Under the pieces are notes generated by a model that did no database searches, was not told where the DNA came from, and worked only from the letters and a program-made list of their open reading frames with translations. The position numbers and the translations under genes are program-made. From NCBI GenBank assembly GCA_031308135.1, contig JAHLJT010000631.1, forward strand, positions 153,963,276 through 154,027,275: DNA of 64,000 bases, given 5' to 3'. Below, in pieces: positions 1 through 12,170 of the stretch. The DNA comes from Acheta domesticus. Lineage: Eukaryota; Arthropoda; Insecta; Orthoptera; Gryllidae. Each line of letters starts with the position of its first letter. The first letter of the stretch is position 1.

Positions 1-655
1 CTATTTCTACAATATTAATGTGTAAATTTATGACAAAAGGTCGAATATAAGCAACGAACAAAGAAATAATATACAAAATTGCAAATTCTAATTTACGACG
101 CATCCAGCAGTCCGAAGTGCAGTTGATTTATAGCGGGCTATGATGTTTGTCACAAAATTATAGAAAAACTACTCGTATTTTAAAAAAATTAAGCATGACG
201 TTATTTGAAGATGTAGTTTTGTAAAATATATTTAATTGAGAAAAAAATGTATTTTTAAAATTGTAGTTGTAAAAAAAAGACGAAAACGAATTGCAGCCAA
301 TTCCGAGCGGGCTATTATGTTTGTGAGGAAATTATAGAAAAACCACTCATATTTTCAAAAAATTCAACATGGAATTTATTTGAAGATCTGTTTTTTATCA
401 GCATATTTCATTAAGAAAAACAATCGTGTCTTCACAATTGTAGTTGTAGAAAGACGCCAAATATTTTTAACTTTTTAAGGTTTTTGCAAAATCAGACATT
501 TCAACGAACATGAAACCTGCACGATTCTCTTGAGCTTTCTTTAGGCTATCTCAGATCCCAATTTAATCAAAAAACGTTGTGTGGATTTTAAGAAAAATGG
601 TTTTAAAGGAAATAAAAAATTGTTTTTGTTTCCGAATTCAAACCAGAATAGAGGA
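1..655 (-). repeat. Composite repeat: Rep-A body modules, minus orientation
   Basis: Noncoding. Bases 1-205 closely match 63500-63704 in the same orientation. Two diverged tandem modules of about 174 bp lie inside: the stretch from the word agcgggctat at 132 recurs from 306, each time followed by a run like aaattatagaaaaac. The modules resemble the body of Rep-A copies at 27.3-28.1 and 46.5-47.3 kb read in the same (minus) direction. The left edge is cut by the window. The right edge runs into the 5' region of the LINE near 660. Confidence 0.6.
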
Positions 656-1200
656 CCCAAAATGGCATCCTCACCCTTATGTTAGATTTAAGTGTTAGAA
701 ATAAGTTTTAAGGGGGGCAATCGATGAAGTGCCTCCATGTGGTGTGCCCTGGGTAACGCTAAAGGTTCGCAGTCTAGTGTAGCATTACTTCCACTTACTT
801 ATGCTACACTTCTTTCATCTTTCCTGTACGGTCTCTCAGGACCCCTTGTTGTTTTCGACCCCGGTGCTATTAGGTCTCGAGGGCTAGGGTGTTATTCTTT
901 TCCGAGTCTTCTATTTACTGCATCTCTGCTCTTTTCTCTCTTCCTTCTTCCACTCTTCTCATTCTCTATTTTCCTTATATTCAGGGGTAGGCGAGACTCC
1001 GCAGGCGTAGTGGAACCAACTCGTCAAAGGGAAACAACCCTATACAAATTCTGCTAGTCTGGGAGCAGAGAGGAAGCAGCCCTTCCACCGGACTTACCCT
1101 GCGCAGCGCTCGTAATGCGGCTAGGGGAGATTTAATTACTGGTACTCTCCTAAGAGATAGCCGGCCTCCTACCTATACGAACCAAGCTAAACGTTTAAAG

Positions 1201-1996
1201 GACAAGCGAAAAGGAATAGCGGGATTTACAAACATCGGAATCTGGAATGTTCGTGGTCTCTCCCAAAAACAACAAGAATTAGAATTAGAAATAAAAAATG
1301 CCAAGATGGACTTAGTGATAATAACAGAGACAAAAAAGAAAGAAAAAGGAACAATGGACCTGGATCGTATACAATTATATATAGCGGCGTACCAATAGAT
1401 AAAATAGCTACGGCTGGAGTAGGAATACTAATTCATGAAAAGTGGAAAAGTAAAATATCATCTTACAGTTGGATAAATGAGCGGATAACTACTTGCAGAC
1501 TAAATGTTGAAAGAGGATATCTAAGTGTTATAGCTGTGTATGCGCCAGAAGTGGGTAGGACGGAAGGATCATACTATTTCTACGACAAATTACAAGATGT
1601 ATTAGATTCAATGAATAAAAATGATTATATTCTAATAGCAGGTGATTATAATGTAAGATTTGGACAACAACCTATCCCAAAACTAATTGGAACAAATGGC
1701 GAGCGACATTGAACCAAAATGGAAAAATTTTGAGAGATTTTATTAATTTTAATGATCTCAGAATAGAATATTCCTTTTTTAAACACAAAGATATACACAA
1801 ATACACTTGGGGAACCAGAGGAAGTCGCTCATTAATAGATCTTTTTGTAACCAATGGAAAGTTAGGACAATGCTTTGAAGATGTAAGAGTACTAAGGGGG
1901 AAAGATATAGGATCTGACCACTATCTTGTGAGGGGTAGAATAGGCCACAAAACAAGATGGTTTAAAGGTGGTAAAAACAAATCGGACCTAACCTAA
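1201..1996 (+). pseudogene. LINE endonuclease domain (EEP family), frameshifted
   Basis: The N-terminal nuclease that would nick target DNA for target-primed reverse transcription. Visible motifs, in order: IGIWNVRGLSQ (frame 1, near 1231), the metal-binding glutamate in VIITETKKK, then after a shift to frame 3 near 1355 the stretch VIAVYAPEVGR and GDYNVRFG. A shift to frame 2 near 1700 leads into SLIDLFVTN and the catalytic GSDHYLV histidine motif. These are the usual catalytic landmarks of the exonuclease-endonuclease-phosphatase fold, so the domain was intact when inserted. Two frame changes and a stop after GKNKSDLT break it. There is no sign that the endonuclease and RT are separate genes. 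Confidence 0.85.
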
Positions 1997-4018
1997 GTAA
2001 TTTAAGTTGGAAAAGTTATCTTCTAAAAGACCCTTCCATAGCAAGACTGTACCAAGAAAGAATAAAACAATATTTAAAAAATACAATGAACCGTGATATA
2101 GAAAATGAATGGAAAGTTCTCAGAACTCTTATTGAAAAAGTTGCTGAGGAAGTACTAGGGAAAAAGAAGAAAAACGTGAAAAAGAAAGGACTCTATATAT
2201 GGAGTGAAGATCTAAACGAATCAATAGCAGAGAAAAAGAAATTATACTTAAAATGGTTAGCCAACAAAGACCCGCAATCTTTAGAACTCTACAAGATTCA
2301 ATGCAAGAAAACAAAATCCCTGGTAAAAAACGCAAATAAAGACAGCTGCGATAAATATACATCAAATATAGAGCATGATATTCATGGGAGGCAACTGATG
2401 GCCTATAAAGCGATGAAACACCTGAATAACGATGAAAAAGATGCTGCAAAATTACAGATATTTGATGACAAAGAATGGCTAAAATATTGTAAAAACCTAT
2501 GGCATGCTGATGAAGAGGAAGAAGAAAAAAATATCTGATACGCCAGTCCTTCATAATGCAGTGGGTAAACTAGAATCTATTGAATTAGAAGAAGCACTAA
2601 GAAATACTAAAAATAAGAAAACACCAGGCCTCGATAATATCAACATAGAAAAACTTAAATATCTCCTAGCTGAAGCAAAATCTAAGCTGTTAGATCTATT
2701 TAACAACGGCTGGACACATAACAGAATACAACGGAATGGAAGACTGCTCTAGTCATTCCTATATTTAAAAAACGATTACGTACGGTATGCGAAAACTATA
2801 GAGGTATAAGTCTGCTGAATACAACTTATAAAGTGTATGCTAAAATCATTAATAATAGAATGAAGAAAATAATGAAAACAATAATTCTGGAAGAACAAAC
2901 AGGATTTAGAAAAGGGAGATCATGTCCTGATAATATGTTTGTGTTAAAACTATTGATTGAAAAGAGACGAGAATTCAATCTACAAACATATATGGTGTTC
3001 ATAGATTATGTAAAAGCTTTTGATAACGTTCTGAGAGGAAAATTATGGTCAATTATGGACAGAAGAGGCATACCAAAGCATCTAATCGAAGTTATTCGAA
3101 ACATGTACTAGAAAGATACCCAAAATAATGTAAGAACGAAATCAGGTAAAATTCTCAAAGAGTTTATAAATGAAGGAGTGAGAGAAGGGTGCTGCTTGTC
3201 ACCCATCCTTTTTAATATTTATCTTGACGATGCTATCCGAATATGGAAGCAGAAGATGAAGTTTTTAAATTTTACCGATAATTTTAATAATAAAAAATTT
3301 ATAATGACACTTCTGTTTGCGGACGACCAAGTGATGATATCTGATAATGAAGACACTCTACAAAGAGCTCTATATGATTTACAGATGATCATTAAAGAAT
3401 ATAATTTAGAGATATCTGTCCAAAAAACTAAGTCAATGGCATTCCAAGGGAAATACCCAATTATATGTAAATTAGTGGTTAATAGCCAAAACATCGAACA
3501 AGTAAGTTCGTTTAAGTTCCTGGGTTGTGATCTGTCTTACAAAGGAGAAATTGATGCAGATAAGAAAATTGAAAAATTTAACAGAATGTGTGGAACTATT
3601 AGGAGGACACTAAAAAGTAAAGGCAGGAAAGATACGATCATGAAATTTTATAAAACCTTAGCGGTTCCTTGTCGGCTATATGGATGTGAAATCTGGACCA
3701 TGGACACAAAAATTCCCAGTAGGATTCAGACTGCCGAAATGAAGTTTTTATTGCTGCCACAAGGAGAGACAGGATCCGCAATGAAGAGATACGTAACTAC
3801 CTAGGAATTTATAATGTAAATGGCAAAATTGACGAATACAGGAAAGCATGGAGAGACCACATTGATAGAATGGAGGATACACGAATACCAAAACAGATTC
3901 TGAAATATAAGCCAAGAGGAAAACGAAACATAGGAAGACCGAAGAGAAGATGGATAGACCAATAGAAGGAGACGCAACGGAACGAAAGTTCTAATGCTTG
4001 CAGCAGAAGAAGATGAAT
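1990..4018 (+). pseudogene. LINE reverse transcriptase and C-terminal tail, broken
   Basis: Reverse transcriptase of the same element. Frame 1 runs from 1990 to a stop at 2538, just after an A-run. It continues in frame 2 (KKTPGLDNINIEKLK), then back in frame 1 from about 2737 with YRGISLLNTTYK, EEQTGFRKGRSC and FIDYVKAFD. A single TAG at 3109-3111 interrupts this frame. After it come REGCCLSPILFNIYLD and the catalytic box LFADDQV (FADD at 3316-3327, both aspartates kept). A tail, FKFLGCDLSYKG then YGCEIWTMD, ends in another shift near 3760. RDHIDRMED continues to a TAG at 3964 and a later TAA near 4018. Catalytic residues are kept but the frame is not. Confidence 0.9.
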
Positions 4019-4122
4019 AATTAAGTTTTAAATGTAAATTAGCACGTAAGCCTTCAAACATATGTAAAGTAAAAAATATACTGAACTATATATAACCAAC
4101 ATAAATGAATAAAAAAACTTAA

Positions 4123-4765
4123 GCAGGCATGTCGAGGTCGCGGGCAAGGTGCTTTATTACTTATTACTTTATTTCATGTTTATTTTCTTTTAAATTTTGG
4201 TCTTGTATAACCATTTCCCAAGGGGCAGGAATATGTGTGATAGACACATTATTTACCTGCTGTCGTTTTAATAATGATTCTGTTATATGCTGTGTGTAGC
4301 AATAATGTGTAATAAATGAATAAGTCGCCTTATAGTCTATCACTTCCAGAAATACATCCTCTTTGATTTAAATATCACTCTTACGCGCGGTCAACTCTTT
4401 TAATAGATACGTATCTTTGTTTCTAATCCGGCTATTATTGAATTCAAGAAACGCGACTACGAAATCATGATTATTTCGATTCAAAATGTTAAATTTTACT
4501 CAAATTGATAAGTTCAAATGTGAATGATGTATTTTATTTATAAAATTACAAAGGAAAATTAATATAACTAAATTTGCAGAAATAAGTGACATCTGACTTC
4601 TCCAAAATATTGTCTTGGGCCAGGAATGTAATGATGTGCAGGCACTCCGCAGAAGTTTTTACAACTCTTACTTTTAAATCACGCACCAGTTTCTCCGCAG
4701 ACAGTGCCCACGACCTCTAGTAAGCTACTAGCAGTTACCTTACCCGGGACCTCGACATGTCTGCT
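4123..4765. mobile_element. TTAA-flanked inverted-repeat element (nonautonomous)
   Basis: The two ends are inverted copies of each other over about 28 bp. The left end begins GCAGGCATGTCGAGGTC and the right end, read on the minus strand, begins AGCAGACATGTCGAGGTC. Both are followed by a CGGG and AAGGT stretch. TTAA lies directly outside each end (4119-4122 and 4766-4769). The 643-bp interior has no open frame of note. A TTAA target is typical of piggyBac-type elements, but the CCYT termini usual for piggyBac are not seen, so the superfamily is open. Confidence 0.7.
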
Positions 4766-4769
4766 TTAA

Positions 4770-7280
4770 GTCGTCTAGCCTTCTAGGTGAATTCTGTTTA
4801 GGTCTGTCATGCATTCAAACACCCATTCATGAATGGATATTACCGTTAAAGACATGGGGAAGGTTAGGTAAAGGGTCGATCTATATTATTGATAAATAGA
4901 TCTATTAGTTTCATTTACTTTTATATTAATTTTCGTATAAATAACATGTTTATATGATTTCTAAGAAGAATCTATAAAATATTATATACTTTAATCGCAA
5001 TTTGAAATTTCAGAACATTAACTGTGATGGAACGTATAGATTAACATTAATTTTTAATTTACAAACATTAACAAATTTAGATTAAAGTAACATTTAAAGA
5101 ATCTATGATTAGCAATTTTGTTACGATAACAAATAATCAATAAATTTTAATCTAGAAATCTAGATTCTTTCCCTTTGTAAAAAATATGTGCACTATTTAA
5201 AAATTTATTTATTTTAATTATATTATTTGAAAAAACCAACAATTTCGACTTTAAACAAACAGGAACATTGAAAATTTTCATTTTCACACGCCAATTTTTT
5301 GCGTAAATATTTAGAGTTTGTGTTAACATTTTCGGTCACCAAACACGAAAATCAAAGATTACATATTTGGGGAATATAGGTTTGAAAAAAATCTGCACTT
5401 TTGAATTCTGGAGTAAAAACATTGGTATAAAATGCAAATAATGTCCGGCTCAATACAAAAAACCTTTTCTTTGAACTATTTACTATTACAAGAAACATTT
5501 TTTTAAAATATTAGAATGGATTTTCACCTGAATTTTTAATTTTTTCTGAAATTCGTCCAAAGTGCTCAGAAATTTTACTAATTTGGGGTATAAAAAACAT
5601 AGTCAAAGGACAAACATATGCACTAAGTATGATGTTTCTACCATTTTTACACCACATTGAACAAGTCAAAAAATTTTAGTCCAATCGTAAGGGGTTATAA
5701 AATTTTCGACCGATATCACATGGAATTGTACAAAATTGAAGATAATGCTTTTTGTCTTAAAACCGGTTACAAAAATTAGGTCTTAAAGAAATCAGGTATA
5801 TTTTTGAACGAGTAGTATTTGGCTAATTACTGTGTGAAGTATAAAAAAGCATTACATTAAAATTCGCTTTAAAATTTTTTTTCTACAGATAAAAGGTAGG
5901 ACGCTTAAAAGGATGGCGCACGTCTCATTAGGATTTTCGGAAACTACAAATATAGAAGTATGTGCTGTTGTAGCACTTTAACAAATTGGCAATGATTAAG
6001 AGATTGAGAGCTATTGTGATTACTTTTATCAACTGTAGTGGTAATATATTTATGAATATATTTACGAGCATAAAAATTAGCTAAAGTGTGCATCAACTGT
6101 ATATTGTCTTTATGGAACTGAGGAGGTGCTAGTTAGAATGATTTTCAGTCTAATTATAAATCATAGTTTTGTTTTGCTTATGGCGTGATTAAATAGAAAA
6201 TGTAATGTCCTCCCAGAATAAATAGGCTTTTGAGCAAATTATGTAATAAATAAACATGATATCTAATAAGTAAACATGATATCGTAATAGAAACCCGGTG
6301 TTTTTCTATAAAAAACAACTTACTTTCAACTTGCAAGTATTACGCAAGTATTAATAGATACGAGTATTCAACCTCCATTTACGGTATTTAGGATACGGTT
6401 GGTGGAACTGGGTAAACAAAAATTATTTAGCTATCTGATATTTTTATCCTCTCTCATCTCTGTTTATCACATATTTTCTAATCCTTTCGACCAAAACGTG
6501 AACGTAATTGAACCTAACCACCTCTGTTGGCCGATACGTATATTATCAGATTTGAGTTTTACGTACGCTTCGGAGCTGTTCCTACTTCGGAAATAACCCA
6601 GCCGTTCCATTAATATGTCAATGAATTAGCGAATTCCAGAATGAACCAAATTCGGATATTAGTCGAGTCGCAGCATATACACCATAAAGGCAATTCAAAT
6701 AAAATGTAATGATTTTATAACGAAATTTATTGCATAATTACAATATAAATATAATACAGATTTGCAATAAAACAAAGTGACAATCTTTCAGGTCTCGTCA
6801 AAGCGATATTACCTGTCAGATGAAAAAATAATCAAACACTCACACTAAGTATGCAAACATGAAAAATAAATTACAGAAGACAAAATGTTACTTCCATCTT
6901 CAATCAGAAATCAAAATGCAACGAACAAACCATACGTACATTCAATTCGTAAAACGAAAGAATTCACAGGAATACAATATCCTACAGATTTTCTCTTCGT
7001 TTTGTATTCGACAATAACACATCACGTTTGTGTGACAGTTATGGAGAAGTGTTTTAAAACAGATACATGCAGGACGTTATGAGTTGCTAAAAATATAAAC
7101 ATGCTACAAGTGAATTCGTAATCCAAGACTCGCTGGTCCATTTCTCGTTCTCGTGGATCGCAATAGATCCCCCTCACAAATGAACTGGGGAACTCGAATT
7201 TTTTCTCACATCTGAAGGAAAGTCTTCGATATGTCTGTGGGCTATAAGTCACTCACTCTGTAAATAGCAGTCACAGACTG
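4770..7280. other. Intergenic, AT-rich, no gene seen
   Basis: No convincing coding region on either strand. Part of 5340-5940 resembles very diverged Rep-A body (the word acaaaattgaagata, and tttgaacgagtagtat). Near 6250-6290 a 20-bp unit holding taaacatgatatc is duplicated in tandem. Several AATAAA motifs on the minus strand near 6720-6780 could act as distal poly(A) signals for the cuticle gene. Confidence 0.5.
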
Positions 7281-7286
7281 GTAGTT

Positions 7287-7292
7287 TTTATT
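7287..7292 (-). terminator. Candidate poly(A) signal of the cuticle protein gene
   Basis: AATAAA on the minus strand, about 245 bases past the stop codon at 7535-7537. It is the nearest canonical hexamer downstream. Others lie near 6.7 kb, so the true 3' end could be further out. Confidence 0.45.
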
Positions 7293-7494
7293 CTGAATTG
7301 AGACTAAAAAGAGAGTCTAAATTGCGTGATTTAAGATCCAATGATTTTCGAAAATTACATCGTTTTTAGGTAAGGATCAAACAGAAAAATCCCTTGTTGA
7401 TCCAAAATATTTAAGTGATCTTTAGCGTAGAATACAACAGCCAACAAGAGAACTGCGTGAGAAAACCGTTCACCCCAGGGTCCTTGTGTAGAGC

Positions 7495-7525
7495 GGGGGA
7501 GGGGGAGGGGGAGGGAGGGGCGGGG
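7495..7525 (+). other. G-quadruplex-type G-run block
   Basis: Six runs of 3-5 G separated by single A or C bases. The block lies about 10 bases past the stop codon of the cuticle gene, in its 3' UTR. The gene is on the minus strand, so the mRNA carries the C-rich strand and the DNA template strand carries the G-runs. Confidence 0.75.
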
Positions 7526-7534
7526 CGGCGGCGC

Positions 7535-7811
7535 CTACTTGCGGCGGCGGCGCAGGCCGTCCTCCTCGGGGTGCGCGGCGTTGTACTCGAGCGCGCGCAG
7601 GATGGCCTCGGGGATGGGCGGCGGCGTGGGCAGGTGCGCGCCCTGCGCGCGGAAGCCGCCCTCGTCAGCCGTGTAGGTGATGGTGTACTGGACGCCGTCG
7701 GGGCCCGTGTACGAGTACGAGCCCTGCGCCACCTGCGCCTCCAGGTCCGGGTAGCCGGCGTTCTTCAGGTAGCCCTGCTCGTTCGCCACGATGCCGTTGC
7801 CCGTCTCGTAG
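7535..7811 (-). CDS. RR-1 cuticular protein, exon 3 (chitin-binding domain, C-terminus)
   Basis: Secreted structural protein that binds chitin in the cuticle. This exon encodes residues 42-132 of 132, starting after the acceptor AG at 7812-7813 with the last base of a split serine codon. It holds the Rebers-Riddiford core, residues 71-105. It fits the original consensus exactly in spacing: G, 8 residues, G, 6 residues, Y-x-A-x-E-x-G-F, 7 residues, P-x-x-P. Visible words are [18 protein letters not shown] and GAHLP. The GAHLP ending and lack of RR-2 basic residues point to RR-1, the type common in flexible cuticle. The tail ends RRRRK. Third codon positions are almost all G or C, in contrast to the AT-rich surroundings. 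The protein is of normal length for the family. A paralogue-level name cannot be given. Confidence 0.93.
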
Positions 7812-10800
7812 CTGCAAGCAAACCAAATTACTAATTCTGAACCAACCCCATGGGCCTGCGCAGATTAGTTTACTGGAAGAGGAGGCCCCTTTTCCATTCA
7901 ACTTTTTAATGTTGACATATTTGACTAATTTTTAAATAAACCACACTACAAATGCAATGGAACTATAATTTTAATGGCACAATCAATAAATACATTTGAT
8001 TTTATATTGAACTATTTCCATGGTAGTCAGATGTTTTGAAGAGCCCCTTCAGGAAGAGTCAGAAGTACTACAATTCCTTATTCCCCAATTTGTTACGTTA
8101 AAAAGATGGAAAATCAGGGATTAAACACACTATAAAATGTTTTATTATGTAAGGCTAGAGATCTCCCTTCAAAATTCACAGGAGTGTCATGACCCCCCCT
8201 GGTTCCCCAGTTCACAGACTACGTTCACCGGCCGCGTTCCTCTGGTGCATATGCTTTCCCCAATGGCACTAGCAAAGTGAAGCGAAAGTAAAGCACTGTT
8301 AGGTAATACAATGAGATTGAAGAAACGTCAACTTCCACATGTTTGAAGTTGATTACCAGTCGTAAAATTTCATAAAGGGTGAACTTTTACTATCAAGTAA
8401 ATTATTTTGAAAATAATGTTGTTCCCAATTGCAATTCTTATTAATTTATTTCTTATGTCTGCAAAATTCTTACTAAAATGGCGTAAAAACATGCCTCACA
8501 CGATCTCTGAACATATTGTCTTGAAATTTCTCTCCAAAGTCACTCCAGATTTAAAAATATGTGAAAGAAGAATGACTGTATTCAAGTCCCACTCACATGC
8601 AAGTTATTAGGTACGCTTTCACTTATTGCACATTTGTGATCTAAAATAATGTTCTAAAATAATAACTGCTCATTACGTATGGTTACTGAATATATCAAAT
8701 AGTTATAAAAACATTAAAAAGTGCATTAAAATGTTGAAACACGTTTCAAAGGAAATATGAGTAGTTTCTGTGTCTCCCATTAAACACTCTGTTATGTAAA
8801 GCATCACTGAGAGAATTGCACTGAAATATTTAGAGATTTTACTTCATTGTTACAAAATGTCTATTATTTTAAAGTTGGAATAGTGTTTATCTAGAGTATA
8901 AAGTTATACAAAACGGTAGTGCATCAACCTACAGTCCAAATGGCACCGCCGTACAAAATTGCTCTTCAAGGTAAATCTTAGCCCGTGACGTGAGAAAACT
9001 GTGGCGACAGGACCCCGTTTCACATAGTATCCTGTGCTACGAAACAAGCGAACGAAATTAATTTATAACTGGCTTGAGGATTGTCAGATCTCTGGATAAA
9101 ATGGTAGCCTGGGGAATGATAATGACTTACTATATATTTCTGATCTTCTTGCGCAAACTTTTCACTGATTTTCTCTTATTTATAAAAGGTTTTCAAAATC
9201 ATCCAAAATCTCAATCGTAAGCTAACTCTGCGCCACATATTAGGACAAAATTTCCAGACCTCCCAACTTCTCCCACCACCCGAACGTCGGCCGGCGCCTC
9301 TTGCACGGATGCTCGGTTTGTTTGATTTATGTTGCCGGGCGCGTCAACAGCTAAGATCATTAGTTCCGTTAGTGTGAAGAATGTTTTATCCCGAAAAGCG
9401 ACGATGTTCCTGCTTCAATGGAAGGGACGTTCCAGCGCCGACCTACACTCGGCTTACGGAGTTCCCCCCCCCCCAGATATCCTGCGTCAGCGGTAACCCC
9501 ACCTCAGCCGAGACAAGCTCTAAACGCCCTGCTTGTCTGAGATGTATAGTGCATGAAGGTGGTGTGTCAAATAGCGCATAAGGGTGAACGAAACAAGATG
9601 AGGAAGGAAAGATCGCACGCAGTCTGTGTTCCGTTTATCAGCATACTGCTGCGGTATTCGCCTATTATTGATCGGGGAAACCACAAAAACTACCAAGCAG
9701 AGCAGTCGACTGTTAGAATTCTCATTCAGACAAAGACTAAACGGGTGCTCGGGCTGCAGCAACATTTCTTAATGCCGACTTCCCTTGGAGGATGTCATCT
9801 TTGCGTAAATTTGTTGCATGGCAAGCATATTTTGAATATTCAAGTTTATATATCAAGTATAAAATAAGAGTAAGTATTCCTAAATTCCGGTAACAGTTCT
9901 TTAATTTATTGCACACAATGGTTAAGGCACTATACGTACGTCTCAGAAACGTATTCACTCAATGGAATTATTTGAGTGTTTGAATTTTACCTCCACAATT
10001 AGCAATTGCTGCAGATATTTTTGTGAAGATGGCGCTTTCTAATACGAATCGCGCTACACGTGTGTTGGAATTCAACAAATATCAGAATTCTACGGATAAT
10101 TAATACAGGATCAGGACTAACTACATCACGAAGATTCAAGCAGGAAAGTCTGGCATGACAGGTTTGTGAATTCTACTTGTAATTGCCGGCGGCTTAAGAA
10201 AAGAAGCTGATGTCGCAGAATGAGTGAAGGGAAAAGTGTTGTGTAAGAGAGGTACACATACTACATAAACTGCATACAAAAATCGGTTCATAAAATACAT
10301 AATACAGACAGTACATAAGATCTAGAAAATGTGCGAAAATAAAAGTAGATACCTCTGTCATGATATGCTGAAAGGCCTTAATCTTGTGAATCTTGGGAAA
10401 TCTTGTGAAAATCTAGCAAAATTTACATAGTTCTCATGTCAAGTTATTGCAAATCCAAGCTTTGAAAGAATCAAAGTCTGAGTTTCTCTTTCAGCTAACT
10501 TGCATATGATGTCTGTTTTATTTGTAGTCATTATGTAATAACAAATTAAGGAAAATGTTAGTAGAATTTATAATATTCATTTAACCATTTTAATACACAC
10601 ATAAAATTAGATCTGCAATACGCATTGCTACTGTGAACTAAAGAATTAAACCAAGAGAAATAGTTCGATAGAGACGACCAACGGAAAAAAACCCAACAAC
10701 ATTCAACTTTCTTAGAAATTGGAAATGAATGAGAATTTCCTGAGAAATTTCGTAATAAAATCTCCGACTGGATGCGTCCAACCCCCGCCCGCTCCGCACG

Positions 10801-11990
10801 CACCAGCCACCCCCGATTTCATTTCGTTTCCTAACTAAACGTAGGATATTTTGGGATCGCGACCCCCAAAAAGCTTTTCCGGCTTCTCAAAAGTGTTCGT
10901 ACAAAATACGATAGAAATCGATGTAACGTCGACTCAACAGCACAATACAAAAACAATACAAAAACATGTACACATATATCCACGTTCAAATTTTTCTGTA
11001 AGATTCATTGAACATTTTAGCATATCTTGACAACGGGAGGTTTCTTAAATGTCACTGTACGGCGGGAAGTTTCTTGAGTCTGAAATTTCTTGTTTTTGTC
11101 AGCTGTCACGAGGTCTCTGAATTTTTAATGAAAGCAATAATGTCTTCGCAAGGTGAAATTTTGACAGTATTCATGATTAACATTTCAAATGATTTCTAGA
11201 AAGAATTATCTTCTATTGCTTCATTTTGTATCTTTGTATATGTATTTAATAAAGTTTGAAATATGTTTCATTATTAATAATATCAATAACGTCTGCTTTT
11301 ATTGCAGAACACAATTTCTGTGTTCCCACAAGACACACAAGACAAACCTTTGTCTAACTTAGGCAATATCAAAGAAATAAATTTGAAAAGCAGATGTTAG
11401 AGGCAAGTTGTTAAGAATAATTAATGAAATATGTCTTATTGAAGTTTCCCAAAAATATAACAATATTTCATTCTAATCCGACCTTATGTTCTTTATTAGC
11501 GTTAAAATTAATGGATGAATTTTACATAGAGAAATGAGTTATTATTACACCGTACTTCTTTTGGAAATAAAAGATTTAAGAGAATATCTTAAGGAGTTGT
11601 TATGTTTTCGCATTATAAAATTACTGTTTTATACATTTTTTAGAAGCTCAAGATGAATCAACCTTTAGCACATACATAACTATTTCGATTATTTCAGCGA
11701 CACTAATAGATAAAAGCATAGACATTCAGCAAGTTAGGACCGAGCCGAGATCTGACAGCTGCAGACAGGAGCTTTACATTCTCAAATTACAACATTGTGC
11801 AAACTGCAATGGGTATCGTGTACCCATGACATTTCCACGAAACCTTACGTCACAAATTGAAAACACACTCCAAGGTCAGACCAGGCCAGGAGAGCACACC
11901 GCGATAGCTGTTTCGACAATGATAATGAGGACTCGAAATGCTAAATGCAAACAAGTGTTCCGAGGGCAGTAGAGGTTCTTCTGAGGATAA
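7812..11990 (-). other. Intron 2 of the cuticle gene, proximal part; nothing recognised
   Basis: Noncoding between exons 3 and 2. I see only short chance frames, a C-run near 9470 and AT-rich sequence. No domain, splice-bounded exon or inverted repeat stands out. Confidence 0.5.
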
Positions 11991-11997
11991 TAATTTG

Positions 11998-12170
11998 TCC
12001 GTGCCCCGGCCAAGGATGGGATCCTGCGCCGAATCGTGCGCTGCGGTTGTGGCAGATTTGTGGGCGTGGCCGCAGGGCGCGCGCGGGCGGACGGCGTGGG
12101 CGCGCTGGCGCAACGCGGAAGCCCCCGGCGCTCTGCCGGCGCCATCTTCCTTTCGCTTCTCCCACGCATT
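11998..12170. other. GC-rich island in intron 2
   Basis: About 170 bases rich in CpG (gcgcgcgcgggcgg and similar) inside an AT-rich intron. All frames are open in part, as expected from GC content alone, and none resembles a known protein. It could be a regulatory element or a local GC peak. Confidence 0.5.

Larger units (their letters stand above)
700..4117 (+). mobile_element. Non-LTR retrotransposon (LINE), near full length, decayed
   Basis: A LINE with an apurinic-like endonuclease, then a reverse transcriptase, then a C-terminal tail, ending in an A-rich 3' end (ataaatgaataaaaaaa, about 4100-4117). At least five reading-frame changes and two in-frame stops split the second ORF, so it cannot encode a working protein. 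The 5' start is uncertain: the first 500 bases hold short pyrimidine-rich frames and no recognised domain. The 3' end abuts the TTAA of the next element at 4119. The clade is uncertain; the tail motif (RDHIDRM then KRRWIDQ) is of the kind seen in RTE/Jockey-like insect elements. That assignment is from memory of the families, not from a search. Confidence 0.85.

Noticed and set aside
7415..7834. 139-codon plus-strand frame opposite the cuticle exon
   Set aside because: A shadow of the minus-strand RR-1 exon, which has the domain and the splice site.
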